The translations under genes were made by a program, and so were the position numbers. The notes beneath the pieces are model-generated. The model saw only the letters and a program-made list of their open reading frames with translations, was not told the DNA's origin and made no database searches. A stretch of 64,000 nucleotides of DNA from Sphingopyxis lindanitolerans (lineage in GTDB: Bacteria; Pseudomonadota; Alphaproteobacteria; Sphingomonadales; Sphingomonadaceae): assembly GCF_002993885.1 (NCBI RefSeq), contig NZ_CM009578.1, forward strand, positions 871,251 through 935,250, read 5' to 3'. Below, one piece after another: positions 32,194-41,697 of this stretch (its first letter is position 1; each line of letters opens with the position of its first letter).

Positions 32194-32889
32194 ATGTGCG
32201 TCGTCGCCCTCGCCCACCGCGTCCATCCCGACTGGCCGCTGATTTTGATCGGAAACCGCGACGAATTCCACGCACGGCCCGCCGCGCCGTTGGCCGAATG
32301 GGACGACGGCAGCGGCATCGTCGCGGGGCGCGACCTCCAGGCGGGCGGGACATGGCTTGGCGTGCATCGACCGAGCGGGCGCGTCGTGGTGGTCACCAAT
32401 GTTCGCGGCGCGATGCCCGATCCGGCAAAGGAATCGCGGGGACAACTCGTCGTCGACCTGCTGCGCGGGACCGGGCGCTTTGCCGATCCGGGCGAGGCCG
32501 ATCTCGACCGGTTCAATGCGTTCAACCTGTTCGCGGTCGATGGCGGTGCACGGCGGTTCACCAACCGCCCGCAGCGGCTGGTTACATCTCTGGAACCTGG
32601 CGTCCATGCGCTCGCCAACGAGCCGGTCGACCAGCCTTGCCCGCGCGCCGAGCGGCTGCGCGCGGCGCTGGCGGCGGTGGTCGAGGCCGGAACCGCTCCC
32701 GAAGGCCTGCTCGATACGCTGACCGCCGAGAGCGATCCGGCGTTGTTCCTGCTTGGCGATGTTTACGGCACGCGCGCTTCGACGCTTGTCGCCATCGCTG
32801 CCAATGGAAGCGTGCGCATGATCGAGCGCCGATACGAAGCGGGCGGCCGTCCCGCTGGAACGACCGCCCTGCAATTTCGTCTCGGCTGA
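32194..32889 (+). CDS. NRDE-family (TANGO2-like) protein
   Basis: 231 residues from ATG 32194 (M-C-V-V-A-L-A). The hallmark is N-R-D-E-F at about residues 24-28, with W-L-G-V and T-N-V-R downstream. The N-terminal Cys2 and this fold resemble Ntn-like hydrolases; eukaryotic TANGO2 is linked to heme and lipid handling. Biochemical role in bacteria is unproven. Confidence 0.85.
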   Translation: MCVVALAHRVHPDWPLILIGNRDEFHARPAAPLAEWDDGSGIVAGRDLQAGGTWLGVHRPSGRVVVVTNVRGAMPDPAKESRGQLVVDLLRGTGRFADPGEADLDRFNAFNLFAVDGGARRFTNRPQRLVTSLEPGVHALANEPVDQPCPRAERLRAALAAVVEAGTAPEGLLDTLTAESDPALFLLGDVYGTRASTLVAIAANGSVRMIERRYEAGGRPAGTTALQFRLG

Positions 32890-32896
32890 AATTCAT

Positions 32897-32976
32897 CCGT
32901 CGTCCCCGCGAAGGCGGGGACCGCTGGAGATATAGCACAGGATAGATAGCGGCCCCCGCCTTCGCGGGGGCGACGG
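32897..32976. repeat. Dispersed intergenic palindromic repeat
   Basis: 29-nt arms 32897-32925 and 32948-32976 are inverted repeats with two mismatches. Core CCCCGCGAAGGCGGGG. It sits between convergent genes and may act as a bidirectional terminator. Confidence 0.75.
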
Positions 32977-32981
32977 AAAGA

Positions 32982-33518
32982 TTATTTCGGCGCGATGACC
33001 ATCAGCATCTGGCGGCCTTCGGTGCGCGGGTGCGCCTCGACCTTCGCGATTTCCGAGGTCAGCTCGGCGACGCGCTGGAGCACGTTCAGGCCAAGCTGGG
33101 TGTGGCTCATCTCGCGGCCGCGGAAGCGCATGGTCATCTTGACCTTGTCGCCTTCGCCCAGGAAGTCGAAGACCTTCTTCATCTTCACGTCGAAATCATG
33201 ATCGTCGATGTTCGGACGCATCTTGATCTCTTTGATTTCCTGCGTCTTTTGGCTCTTGCGTGCCAGGTTCGCCTTTTTCTGGGCTTCGTATTTGAACTTG
33301 CCCACGTCGAGGAACTTGCACACCGGCGGATCGGCATTGGGGGAAACCTCGACCAGATCCAACCCGACGGAGGCGGCCTGCTCGATCGCTTCGGCCGTCA
33401 GCATCACGCCCAGATTCTCGCCTTCCTCATCGATCACACGGACCTTGGGCGAAGCGATGAATTCATTGTATCGCGGGCCGTTTTTGGGCGGCATCGGCGC
33501 CATCGAGCGGCGAGTCAT
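32982..33518 (-). CDS. infC: Translation initiation factor IF-3
   Basis: 178 residues from ATG 33518. N-domain P-R-Y-N-E-F-I and V-R-V-I-D-E-E-G-E-N-L-G, linker Lys-rich, C-domain with K-M-R-P-N-I-D-D-H-D-F-D and G-R-E-M-S-H. Binds 30S and checks the start codon. No good SD precedes this ATG; AGGAG (33543-33539) instead is 8 nt before an in-frame ATA at 33530-33528. IF-3 genes often use non-AUG starts for autoregulation, so the real start may be that ATA. Not followed directly by rpmI/rplT in this window. Confidence 0.92.
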   Translation of the reverse strand: MTRRSMAPMPPKNGPRYNEFIASPKVRVIDEEGENLGVMLTAEAIEQAASVGLDLVEVSPNADPPVCKFLDVGKFKYEAQKKANLARKSQKTQEIKEIKMRPNIDDHDFDVKMKKVFDFLGEGDKVKMTMRFRGREMSHTQLGLNVLQRVAELTSEIAKVEAHPRTEGRQMLMVIAPK

Positions 33519-33688
33519 CGGCGGTGGTATAGCTGTATCTCCTGGTCGTTTAAGGCAGGCGTGCGGAATCGACGCGATCGACGCACGCCACGCTCATATA
33601 GTGATGCTGGGCGCGCCGTAAAGGCCACCCGTGGCACAAGGATGACGCTTTTCATCCGACTGTGGCGGCTAAGCCACGCCGCGACGCA

Positions 33689-34876
33689 TCACCATTTCGT
33701 CGGCGCCGGGTCGATCACGCGAAAGCCGCCCGCCCCCACCTCGCTCACTTCGAGCGCGCGCACCGCGATGCCGCGATTGTTGAAGCGGAAGATGCCGTCG
33801 ATGCCGCCGAACCCATCCGCGGCGAGCAGGCGCGATACAGGAAAGCTCGTCCCCGGCTTCCAGTCGCGCGCGATACGCACCGTCAGCAGCACCGAATCAT
33901 AGCCGAGGCTGGCGAGCCGGTACGGCGTCTTGCCGTAACGGGTACGGTATTTGGCGGCGAGCTGGCCGTAGAGGCCATCCGACACGCTGGCGAACCACGA
34001 TCCGCGCATCGCCGCACTGCCGCCGAGCGCGGCGTCGGTGTTCCACAGCTCGGTGCCCAGGATCTGCTTGTCGCCGCTGCTTTTCACCACCGGAACGGCG
34101 CGGATCGCGTTGCCGCCCGAATCGGCGATCAGCACCGCGTCGATGGCGCCCGCATTGGCGAGCCGCCGCGCCGCGCCGGTCAGCGCGGTCGCGCTGCGGT
34201 CATAGCTCTCGATCGCGACCAGCGTCCCGCCGGCCGCCGTCACCGCGGCGCGAAACGCCGCGGTCGAGCGCTCGCCATAAACCGTCTTGGGGACAAGCGC
34301 GCCAAAGCGCTGCTGCCCCTTGCTCCGCGCATAAGCGACGACGCGCTCGACCGATTGGCCGGGGACGAAGCCCATGATGAAGACGCCGTTGCCCGCGACG
34401 CTGCTGTCGTTCGAGAAGCTGAGCACCGGCACTTTCGCCGCGCGCGCGATCGGCGCCACCGCGGCGACATCCTCGCTGAGCAGGGGGCCGAGGATCAGCC
34501 GGTTGCCGTCGGCGATCGCCTGGCGCGCCGCGGCAGCGGCGCCGAGCGCGGTGTCATAGGTGGTGATGCGGACCTTTTCGGTGCGCGAATCGAGCAGGGC
34601 CATCGTCGTCGCATTGGCGATCGCGGTGCCGACATCGGCATTGGTACCACTCTCCGGAACGAGCAGCGCGACGCGGTGGCGATCGGTGTCGGTCGGCAGG
34701 CCGGGGCCCACATTGTCGCCGCCATTTTGCGGTGGTGGCGGGGTCGCGGGACCGCTGGCCTTGGGCACCATCTGGCACGCGGCGAGAAAACCCGCCATCG
34801 CCATGACGCCAAGCCCGCGCAGCAATTGCCGACGCGGTGACGCATATGCTTGGCGCTCGGCAGCAGTTTCTGCCAT
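33689..34876 (-). CDS. Penicillin-binding-protein activator (LpoA/YraM-like) lipoprotein
   Basis: 395 residues from ATG 34876 (GGAG six bases upstream). Signal peptide with lipobox L-A-A-C-Q near residue 33. Periplasmic-binding-protein fold (ABC-type substrate binding family 6): V-A-L-L-V-P-E-S-G-T-N near 75. In gammaproteobacteria LpoA activates PBP1A and sits beside rsmI (yraL) and yraN, which matches this neighbourhood. Divergent from rsmI; start codons are only 10 bp apart. Confidence 0.8.
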   Translation of the reverse strand: MAETAAERQAYASPRRQLLRGLGVMAMAGFLAACQMVPKASGPATPPPPQNGGDNVGPGLPTDTDRHRVALLVPESGTNADVGTAIANATTMALLDSRTEKVRITTYDTALGAAAAARQAIADGNRLILGPLLSEDVAAVAPIARAAKVPVLSFSNDSSVAGNGVFIMGFVPGQSVERVVAYARSKGQQRFGALVPKTVYGERSTAAFRAAVTAAGGTLVAIESYDRSATALTGAARRLANAGAIDAVLIADSGGNAIRAVPVVKSSGDKQILGTELWNTDAALGGSAAMRGSWFASVSDGLYGQLAAKYRTRYGKTPYRLASLGYDSVLLTVRIARDWKPGTSFPVSRLLAADGFGGIDGIFRFNNRGIAVRALEVSEVGAGGFRVIDPAPTKW

Positions 34877-34886
34877 TTTCGGCTCC

Positions 34887-35747
34887 ATGCCGGATTCGAC
34901 CATCTCAAAATCTCCCTTGCCCGGTCTCTATATCGTTGCGACGCCCATCGGCAACCTTGGCGACATCAGCGCCCGCGCGGCCGCGACGCTCGCCTCCGCC
35001 GACCTGATCGCCGCCGAAGACACGCGCGTGACCGCAAAGCTGCTGTCCCATCTGGGTTTGCGTGTGCCGATGACCCCCTATCATGATCATAGCGACGAAC
35101 GCGTCCGCGCCGCCTTGGTTGCGCGGATGGCGGCAGAAGTCGTCGTCCTGGTGTCGGATGCGGGGACGCCGCTGATTTCGGACCCCGGCTACAAGCTCGT
35201 CCGCGATGCGCGCGCGGCGGGGCGGCATGTGACCACCCTGCCCGGCGCCTGCGCCGCGATCGCCGCGATCACTTTATCCGGCCTGCCGAGCGACCGCTTT
35301 CTGTTTGCAGGATTCCTGCCCAACAAGGCGAAGGCACGCGCCGACACGATTGCCGAATTCGCGGCGCTGCGCTCGACGCTGGTCTTTTATGAAAGCGGGC
35401 CGCGACTGGCGGCGGCGCTCGGCGCGCTGGCCGCCGGGCTCGGCAACCGCGAGGCGGCGGTCGCGCGTGAGATCAGCAAGCTTTTCGAGCAATGCGTCAC
35501 CGGCACGCTCACCGACCTCGCCGCACGCTATGCCGATGCGCCGCCAAAGGGCGAGATCGTGATCGTCGTCGGCCCGCCGGGCGAGGCGATCGCCGAGACA
35601 GCCGACGACGCAACGATCGATGCGGCGCTGCGCGCCGCGATGGCCGACAAGCCCGTCGCGCAGGCGGCAAAGGCGGTCGCCAAGCAATATGGCCTCGACC
35701 GACACGCAATCTATGCGCGCGCGCTGACGCTGAAGGAACGGCCATGA
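34887..35747 (+). CDS. rsmI: 16S rRNA (cytidine(1402)-2'-O)-methyltransferase
   Basis: 286 residues from ATG 34887. The tetrapyrrole-methylase fold shows L-P-G-L-Y-I-V-A-T-P-I-G-N-L-G-D near the start, E-D-T-R and S-D-A-G-T-P-L-I-S-D-P-G-Y. Methylates the ribose of C1402 in 16S rRNA with SAM. Its stop overlaps the yraN start (ATGA). Confidence 0.94.
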   Translation: MPDSTISKSPLPGLYIVATPIGNLGDISARAAATLASADLIAAEDTRVTAKLLSHLGLRVPMTPYHDHSDERVRAALVARMAAEVVVLVSDAGTPLISDPGYKLVRDARAAGRHVTTLPGACAAIAAITLSGLPSDRFLFAGFLPNKAKARADTIAEFAALRSTLVFYESGPRLAAALGALAAGLGNREAAVAREISKLFEQCVTGTLTDLAARYADAPPKGEIVIVVGPPGEAIAETADDATIDAALRAAMADKPVAQAAKAVAKQYGLDRHAIYARALTLKERP

Positions 35748-36094
35748 ACCGTGCCGCCGCCGAGGCGCGCGGGCGCAAGGCCGAGCGCCGCGCGGCCTGG
35801 TGGCTGCGCCTCCACGGCTGGCGGATCGTCGGCGAACGGCTGCGCGTGGCGGTCGGCGAAGTCGATCTCGTCGCGCGGCGCGGGCGGACGCTGGCGTTCA
35901 TCGAGGTCAAGTGGCGCGAGCGGCCCGAAGACCTCGACCTCGCGATCGACGAACGGCGGCTGCGGCGCGTTGCCGCGGCGGCCGCGATGCTGGCGCCGCG
36001 CCTTGCGAGGCCAGCCGACGACATCCGCATCGACGTGATGCTCCTTGCGCCGAAGCGTTGGCCTCGCCATCTGGTCCACGTCTGGCAGCCGTGA
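35744..36094 (+). CDS. YraN-family (UPF0102) putative endonuclease
   Basis: 116 residues. Restriction-endonuclease-like fold: G-E-V-D-L-V-A-R-R (catalytic Asp) and F-I-E-V-K-W-R (Glu-x-Lys). Overlaps rsmI by 4 bp, in the conserved rsmI-yraN order. Function undefined; Holliday-junction-like resolvase activity has been proposed for the fold. Confidence 0.9.
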   Translation: MNRAAAEARGRKAERRAAWWLRLHGWRIVGERLRVAVGEVDLVARRGRTLAFIEVKWRERPEDLDLAIDERRLRRVAAAAAMLAPRLARPADDIRIDVMLLAPKRWPRHLVHVWQP

Positions 36095-36151
36095 CGGCGT
36101 TGAACAGATGACCCCCTCCCCGTCAGGGAGGGGCTTGAGAAGGATAGACGA

Positions 36152-37102
36152 ATGACCCTGCGCGCAGCCGTGCAAATGGACCCGATGGACGCGATCAACA
36201 TCCAGGGCGACAGCAGCTTTTACTTGATGCTGAAGGCGCTCGAGCGCGGCTATGCCATCTATCATTATGACGTGCGCGACCTGACGTGGGAGGCGGGGCG
36301 GCTGACCACCAAGGCGCACCGCGTCGTCGAAGCGAAGCGCGTGCCGGGCGATCATTACACGTTCGGCGAGCCGGTGACGCTCGACCTCGGCCGCGACGTC
36401 GATGTCGTGCTGATGCGGCAGGATCCACCCTTCGACCTCGGCTATCTGACCGGCACCTGGCTGCTCGAGCGGATCGCGAACGAGACGCTGGTCGTCAACG
36501 ACCCGGTGTCGGTGCGCAACGCGCCCGAAAAGGTGTTCGTGCTCGACTTCCCCGAATATATGCCGCCGACGATGGTCACGCGCGACCTCGACGCGGTGAA
36601 GGATTTCCAGGCGCGTTACGGCGCGGTCGTGATCAAGCCGCTGCACGGAAATGGGGGGAAGGCGGTGTTTCGTGTCGACGCCGACGGTGCGAACCTCGGC
36701 GCGCTGGTCGAGCTGTTCGGACAGGTCTGGCCCGAGCCGTTCATGGTCCAGCAGTTCCTGCCGAGCGTCAGCAAGGGCGACAAGCGCATCGTCCTGATCG
36801 ACGGCGAATTCGCGGGCGCGATCAACCGCAAGCCCGGCGAAGGCGAATTCCGGTCGAACCTGGCGGTCGGCGGCTATGCCGAAGCCGCCGGATTGACCCC
36901 GCGCGAGCGCGAGATTTGCGACGTCCTAGGCCCGCGACTCAAGGAACGCGGGCTGCTGTTCGTCGGCATCGACGTGATCGGCGGCGAGTGGCTGACCGAA
37001 ATCAACGTCACGTCGCCCACCGGAATCGTCGCGATCGACGGCTTCGACGGCACCGACACGGCGGCGATGATCTGGGACGCGATCGAACGGCGGATCGGCT
37101 GA
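36152..37102 (+). CDS. gshB: Glutathione synthetase
   Basis: 316 residues, ATP-grasp family. N-domain M-D-P-M-D-A-I-N-I-Q-G-D-S-S; ATP/Mg site K-P-L-H-G-N-G-G-K-A-V-F and E-I-N-V-T-S-P-T-G-I. Joins gamma-glutamylcysteine and glycine. Follows yraN on the same strand in a common proteobacterial arrangement. Confidence 0.96.
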   Translation: MTLRAAVQMDPMDAINIQGDSSFYLMLKALERGYAIYHYDVRDLTWEAGRLTTKAHRVVEAKRVPGDHYTFGEPVTLDLGRDVDVVLMRQDPPFDLGYLTGTWLLERIANETLVVNDPVSVRNAPEKVFVLDFPEYMPPTMVTRDLDAVKDFQARYGAVVIKPLHGNGGKAVFRVDADGANLGALVELFGQVWPEPFMVQQFLPSVSKGDKRIVLIDGEFAGAINRKPGEGEFRSNLAVGGYAEAAGLTPREREICDVLGPRLKERGLLFVGIDVIGGEWLTEINVTSPTGIVAIDGFDGTDTAAMIWDAIERRIG

Positions 37103-37127
37103 CGCGCTCGCGCGTTCCCTCCTTTGC

Positions 37128-37739
37128 ATGACCGGCTTCATTCTCGATCTCATCCAGGGGTGGGGCTATTTCGGCATCTTCGTGCTGATGGTCCTCGAAA
37201 ATGTCTTTCCGCCGATCCCGTCCGAAGTGATCATGGGCCTTGGCGGCATCGCGGTCGCGCAGGGGCGCTTCGATTTCTGGACGTTGATCGCGGTCGCGGT
37301 CGCGGGGACGACGGCGGGAAACTGGGTCTGGTATGCGATCGGGCGCTGGATCGGTTACGAGCGGCTCAAACCCTTCGTCGACCGGCATGGGCGCTGGCTG
37401 ACCCTCGACTGGGCGGAGGTCGAACGCCTGCATGGTTTTTTCCTGAAATATGGCCCCGCGATCGTCTTTGCGGCGCGCTTCATGCCGGTGGCGCGGACGA
37501 TGGTGTCGCTGCCCGCGGGCATGGTGCGGATGAATCAGGCGAAATTCCTGCTCTGGACCGCAGCGGGATCGACGATCTGGATCAGCGCGCTCGCCGGGGC
37601 AGGCCATTGGTTCGGCAGCCGCTTCGCGAATCTCGACGCCTTTGTCGGGCCGGTCGCGCTGGTCGCGATCGGATCGCTGGTGCTGATCTATCTGTGGCGG
37701 GTCATCACCTGGCGACCGCACCGGGATGACGACCGTTAA
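37128..37739 (+). CDS. DedA-family membrane protein
   Basis: 203 residues with about five membrane segments. Family motifs: E-N-V-F-P-P-I-P-S-E near 25-34, G-N-W-V-W-Y, and F-x-A-R-F-M-P-V-A-R (about 118-127), where acidic and basic residues are essential in known members. DedA proteins act as undecaprenyl-phosphate or other lipid flippases and affect envelope charge and pH tolerance. Lies 25 bp after gshB. Confidence 0.9.
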   Translation: MTGFILDLIQGWGYFGIFVLMVLENVFPPIPSEVIMGLGGIAVAQGRFDFWTLIAVAVAGTTAGNWVWYAIGRWIGYERLKPFVDRHGRWLTLDWAEVERLHGFFLKYGPAIVFAARFMPVARTMVSLPAGMVRMNQAKFLLWTAAGSTIWISALAGAGHWFGSRFANLDAFVGPVALVAIGSLVLIYLWRVITWRPHRDDDR

Positions 37740-37751
37740 AAGGAACGTCAC

Positions 37752-38642
37752 CTAGGCCCGCGGATGCGCGTGCCGGTAAATATCGAGCAGATGCGCGGCA
37801 TCGACCGCGGTGTAGACCTGTGTCGAGGCGAGGCTGGCATGGCCGAGCAATTCCTGGAGGCTGCGCAAATCGGCGCCGCCCGCCAGCAGATGCGTCGCGA
37901 AGCTGTGGCGCAGCGCGTGCGGCGTCGTGCGTTCGGGAAGGCCCAACGCCCGCCGCGCCGTGCGCACGCTCGCGCGGATCACCCCCGGCGCCAGCGGGCC
38001 GCCACGCGCGCCGAGGAACAGCGCCGTCTCCTTGCCGATCGGCCACGGGCAGGCCTCGGCATAGCGCGCCACCGCCGCCGCGACCGCGGGCAGAATCGGG
38101 ACGATGCGCGTCTTGTTCCGCTTGCCGGTGACGCCCAGCGTCTCGCCGAGCGGCAGCGCGGCGCCGGTGAGGCTCAGCGCTTCGCCGATCCGCAGCCCGG
38201 CGCCATACAGCAAAAGCAGCAGCGCGAAATCGCGCGCGCCGACCCAGCCCTCACGGGCATTGGCCTCGACGTCATGCGCAAGCCCAAGCGCTTCGTCGGG
38301 CGCGACGGGGCGCGGCAGCCCCTTTTTGACGCGCGGCCCGCGAAGCTGCGGCACGCTGGCGTTCGAGCCGCCGACAAAGCGCAGGAAGCCGCGCAAGGCC
38401 GAAAGCTCGCGCGCCGCCGACGCATTGCCCAGCCCCTCGGCGCGGCGGTCGGCGAGATAGGCGCGCAGATCGTTCGGCGTCAGCGATTGGAGCATCGGCG
38501 CATCGACCGCGCCGCCGCGATGGTACGACAGGAAGGCGCAGAAACGCTCGGCGGTCGCGATATAGGCGCGGCGCGTATGCTCCGACCGGCGCTTTTCGTG
38601 CGCCAGATGGGCGTCCCAGTCGCGGATGATGTCTACGCTCAC
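37752..38642 (-). CDS. xerC: Tyrosine recombinase XerC
   Basis: 296 residues, XerC/D size. SAM-like N-terminal core-binding domain, then catalytic R (G-A-G-L-R-I-G-E), K (G-K-R-N-K-T-R), H-x-x-R (H-A-L-R-H-S), His (L-L-G-H-A-S-L) and Tyr (Q-V-Y-T). Resolves chromosome dimers at dif with XerD. Convergent with the dedA gene. Confidence 0.92.
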   Translation of the reverse strand: MSVDIIRDWDAHLAHEKRRSEHTRRAYIATAERFCAFLSYHRGGAVDAPMLQSLTPNDLRAYLADRRAEGLGNASAARELSALRGFLRFVGGSNASVPQLRGPRVKKGLPRPVAPDEALGLAHDVEANAREGWVGARDFALLLLLYGAGLRIGEALSLTGAALPLGETLGVTGKRNKTRIVPILPAVAAAVARYAEACPWPIGKETALFLGARGGPLAPGVIRASVRTARRALGLPERTTPHALRHSFATHLLAGGADLRSLQELLGHASLASTQVYTAVDAAHLLDIYRHAHPRA

Positions 38643-38710
38643 TCAAAACCCGTTCATCGAAACCACAAGCCGATAGTAAAGCAGGATCGGCGCCGAATAA
38701 AAGCCTCCGT

Positions 38711-38790
38711 GCTCCCGCGACGGCGGAAACCCATCACCGGTCGGTGCGATGTTGAACCGGCGGGAGATGGGTTCCCGCCGTCGCGGGGAC
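38711..38790. repeat. Dispersed intergenic palindromic repeat
   Basis: 25-nt arms 38711-38735 and 38766-38790 in inverted orientation, few mismatches, with the inner TTGAACCGG...GGAGATGGG also found at 52306-52324. Confidence 0.7.
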
Positions 38791-38809
38791 ACGCGCTGCT
38801 TTCAGATGC

Positions 38810-39964
38810 TCAGCCTGCTTGCGCCGTCCGCACCACCTCGGCAAGGATCGAGTCGAGCAGCAATATCCCGTCCTCGGTTACCGCCAGCCGGTCGCCGTCC
38901 TGCACCAGCAACCCCTGCCCCGCGAGCCGCGCCACCGCATCGGCATCGACGAACGCCGCGCGTTCCAGCCCGCTGCGCCCCTCGACGCGCGCGAGGTCGA
39001 TACCCTCGGTCAGGCGCAGGCCCATCAACATGGCCTCGGTCGCGCGTTCGCGTCCTGGCAGGTCGGTCTCGACCTTGAGCCCGTGGCCGTTACGCCCCAC
39101 CGCCGCGATGAAATTCTCGGGCTTCCTGTGCCGCTCGGTCGCCTGGCCCAGACGGCGGCCATGCGCGCCGGGACCGACGCCGGCATAGTCGCCATAGCGC
39201 CAATAGGTCAGATTGTGGCGGCTCTCCTCGCCCGGCCGTGCGTGGTTCGATACTTCGTAGCGCGGCAGCCCGGCGGCGCGCGTGATCGCCTGCGTCGCGT
39301 CGAACAGATCGGCGGCGGCATCGCCGTCGGGAATGACGAGATCGCCCTTCGCCGCGAGCGTCGCGAAGCGCGTGCCGGGTTCGATGGTGAGTTGGTAAAG
39401 CGACAGATGGCCGGTGCCGAACGCCAGCGCGGCACCAAGTTCGGCCTCCCACGCCGCAAGCGACTGTCCGGGGCGGGCATAGATGAGGTCGAAGCTGACC
39501 CGCGCAAAATGCGCCTGCGCCGCCGCGATCGCCCGCCGCGCCTCGTCGCCGCTGTGTGCACGCCCCAGAAATTCAAGCACTTGCGGATCGAAGCTTTGAA
39601 CGCCGATCGACACGCGATTGACCCCGGCGGCGGCAAGATCGGCGAAATTGGCGACCTCGACCGAATTGGGGTTCGCCTCGAGCGTGATCTCGCAATCATC
39701 CGCGAGCCCCCATGCCGCATCGGCCGCCGCGATCACCGCCGCGACGGTTTCGGGCGGCATCAGGCTGGGCGTGCCGCCGCCGAAAAAGATCGACGAGACC
39801 GGGCGGTCGGGCAGCAGCGCCGCCTCGTGCCGTAGATCGGTGAGCAGCGCCGCGCGCCACGCCGCCTGATCGACAGCCTCGCGCACATGGCTGTTGAAGT
39901 CGCAATAGGGGCATTTCGACACGCAAAACGGCCAATGGACATAAAGGGCAAGCGGTTCGGGCAT
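38810..39964 (-). CDS. hemW: HemW-like radical SAM heme chaperone
   Basis: 384 residues. Radical SAM cluster motif C-V-S-K-C-P-Y-C-D-F-N-S-H at about 14-26 and the F-F-G-G-G-T-P-S SAM-binding motif. HemW (formerly HemN-like YggW) inserts or guards heme rather than acting as coproporphyrinogen oxidase. Ends near xerC but with a repeat-bearing gap. Confidence 0.9.
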   Translation of the reverse strand: MPEPLALYVHWPFCVSKCPYCDFNSHVREAVDQAAWRAALLTDLRHEAALLPDRPVSSIFFGGGTPSLMPPETVAAVIAAADAAWGLADDCEITLEANPNSVEVANFADLAAAGVNRVSIGVQSFDPQVLEFLGRAHSGDEARRAIAAAQAHFARVSFDLIYARPGQSLAAWEAELGAALAFGTGHLSLYQLTIEPGTRFATLAAKGDLVIPDGDAAADLFDATQAITRAAGLPRYEVSNHARPGEESRHNLTYWRYGDYAGVGPGAHGRRLGQATERHRKPENFIAAVGRNGHGLKVETDLPGRERATEAMLMGLRLTEGIDLARVEGRSGLERAAFVDADAVARLAGQGLLVQDGDRLAVTEDGILLLDSILAEVVRTAQAG

Positions 39965-39994
39965 TGCGGGCGCTATAGACTCAACTTAGGTTCA

Positions 39995-40087
39995 CGTCGC
40001 CCCCGCGCAGGCGGGGTGCCGCTGAATACCTGACTCCATCGTTGCGGCGTAAATCGACAGCGGCCCCCGCCTTCGCGGGGGGCGACG
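39995..40087. repeat. Dispersed intergenic palindromic repeat
   Basis: CGTCGCCCCCGCGCAGGCGG at the left and CCCGCCTTCGCGGGGGGCGA at the right; compound inverted repeat between rdgB and hemW. Confidence 0.7.
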
Positions 40088-40093
40088 ATCAGG

Positions 40094-40720
40094 TCAGAAC
40101 ACGCCCACCACCAGCTTCGCGAAAGCATCGGCGCGGTGGCTGATCGCATGCTTCTCCGCCGGGTCAATTTCCGCATAAGTCAGTGACTTGCTAACCGGAA
40201 CGAACACCGGATCATAACCGAAACCCAGCAACCCGCGTGGCGGCCAGGTCAGGCTGCCCTGCGCGCGGCCCTCGAACACCTCGGCATGGCCGTCGGGCCA
40301 GGCGAGCGCGAGGGTGCAGATGAAGGCGGCGCTGCGGTCGACGTCCGGCCCCTGTTCGGCGAGCAGCCCTTCGACCTTGCCCATCGCCATATACCAGTCG
40401 CGGCCTTCTTCGCCCTCGAACCATTGCCGTTCGGCCCAGTCGGCGGTGTAGACGCCGGGCCGCCCGCCGAGCGCCGCGACTTCGAGCCCGCTGTCGTCGG
40501 CGAGCGCGGGGAGGCCCGCCGCCGATGCGCTGGCATGCGCCTTGAGCAGCGCATTTTCAACGAAAGTCGTCCCGGTCTCCGCAGGCTCGGGCAGGCCCAG
40601 GTCGCCCGCCGACACCGGGTCGACCCCAAAGGGCAGCAGCAGCGCGCGGATTTCACGCACCTTGCCCGCATTATGGCTCGCGATGACGAGCTTGCCGGGG
40701 GTGAGTTTGCGATGGGTCAT
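40094..40720 (-). CDS. rdgB: XTP/dITP diphosphatase (RdgB/HAM1 family)
   Basis: 208 residues from ATG 40720. [10 protein letters not shown] substrate-loop at 16-25, [10 protein letters not shown] (metal site), G-F-G-Y-D-P-V-F and S-H-R-A-D-A-F near the end. Removes deaminated purine nucleotides. Longer upstream frame is not needed. Located next to rph, as in many Alphaproteobacteria. Confidence 0.95.
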   Translation of the reverse strand: MTHRKLTPGKLVIASHNAGKVREIRALLLPFGVDPVSAGDLGLPEPAETGTTFVENALLKAHASASAAGLPALADDSGLEVAALGGRPGVYTADWAERQWFEGEEGRDWYMAMGKVEGLLAEQGPDVDRSAAFICTLALAWPDGHAEVFEGRAQGSLTWPPRGLLGFGYDPVFVPVSKSLTYAEIDPAEKHAISHRADAFAKLVVGVF

Positions 40721-40743
40721 GCTGTGCCCTCTCCCTATTTTCG

Positions 40744-40770
40744 TCACCCCGGATCGGGTCCGGCATGACG
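40744..40770. repeat. Short intergenic palindrome (CCGGATC family)
   Basis: CGTCACCCCGGATCGGGTCC and partner GGCATGACG, imperfect inverted repeat between rph and rdgB. Confidence 0.5.
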
Positions 40771-40778
40771 AAAAGAGA

Positions 40779-41495
40779 TTACCGTCCCACCGCCTTCGCC
40801 TGCGCGGCGAAGATGTCGGTGCAGCCGATGCGCGCGAGACGCAGCAGGCGCAGCAGGCCTTCCTCGTCATAGGTCGCGCCCTCGGCGCTGGCCTGCACCT
40901 CGACGATCTGGCCGCGGCCGGTGAGGACGAAATTGCCGTCGGCCTCGGCGTTCGAATCCTCGTCATAGTCGAGGTCGAGCACCGGCGTGCCCTTGAAGAT
41001 GCCGCACGAGATCGCCGCGACCTGATCCTCGATCGGGTCGGCGGTCAGCGCCTTGCTCGCGATCAGCTTGTCGACCGCAAGGCGCAGCGCGACCCACGCG
41101 CCCGAAATCGACGCGGTGCGCGTGCCGCCATCGGCCTGGATAACGTCGCAGTCGATGACGATCTGCCGCTCGCCGAGCTTTTTCATATCGACGACCGCGC
41201 GCAAGCTTCGCCCGATAAGCCGCTGAATTTCCTGCGTCCGTCCCGACTGCTTGCCTTTCGCCGCTTCGCGGCTGCCGCGGGTATGGGTGGCGCGGGGCAG
41301 CATGCCATATTCGGCGGTGACCCAGCCCTGCCCCTTACCGCGAAGGAACGGCGGCACTTTTTCCTCGACGCTGGCGGTCACCAGCACCTTGGTGTTGCCG
41401 AAGCTGACGAGGACGCTGCCCTCGGCATGGATGGTGAATTCGGTTTCGATGGCGATGGGGCGCATCTGGTCGGGCGCGCGGCCGGAGGGTCGCAT
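40779..41495 (-). CDS. rph: Ribonuclease PH
   Basis: 238 residues from ATG 41495 (AAAGGA upstream). Phosphorolytic RNase core: M-R-P-S-G-R start, [14 protein letters not shown], and [12 protein letters not shown]. Trims tRNA 3' ends with phosphate. Divergent from hrcA. Confidence 0.96.
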   Translation of the reverse strand: MRPSGRAPDQMRPIAIETEFTIHAEGSVLVSFGNTKVLVTASVEEKVPPFLRGKGQGWVTAEYGMLPRATHTRGSREAAKGKQSGRTQEIQRLIGRSLRAVVDMKKLGERQIVIDCDVIQADGGTRTASISGAWVALRLAVDKLIASKALTADPIEDQVAAISCGIFKGTPVLDLDYDEDSNAEADGNFVLTGRGQIVEVQASAEGATYDEEGLLRLLRLARIGCTDIFAAQAKAVGR

Positions 41496-41697
41496 GGGTG
41501 ATCCTTTCGATTGATGATTGCCGCCGCCCTTAGGCCGCCGCCCGCACCCGCTCAAGCGCATAGCGAAGAAATCGGGGATTTCGTCGCACGGGTCGCCGCC
41601 GCCGAGTGGACGCGGGGGGCCATGACCGTTGCCTCCGCCTTCGCGGGGGCGATGAAATGGGTGGAAAGCCGAACGCCCCACCCCTACATCCTCCCCT

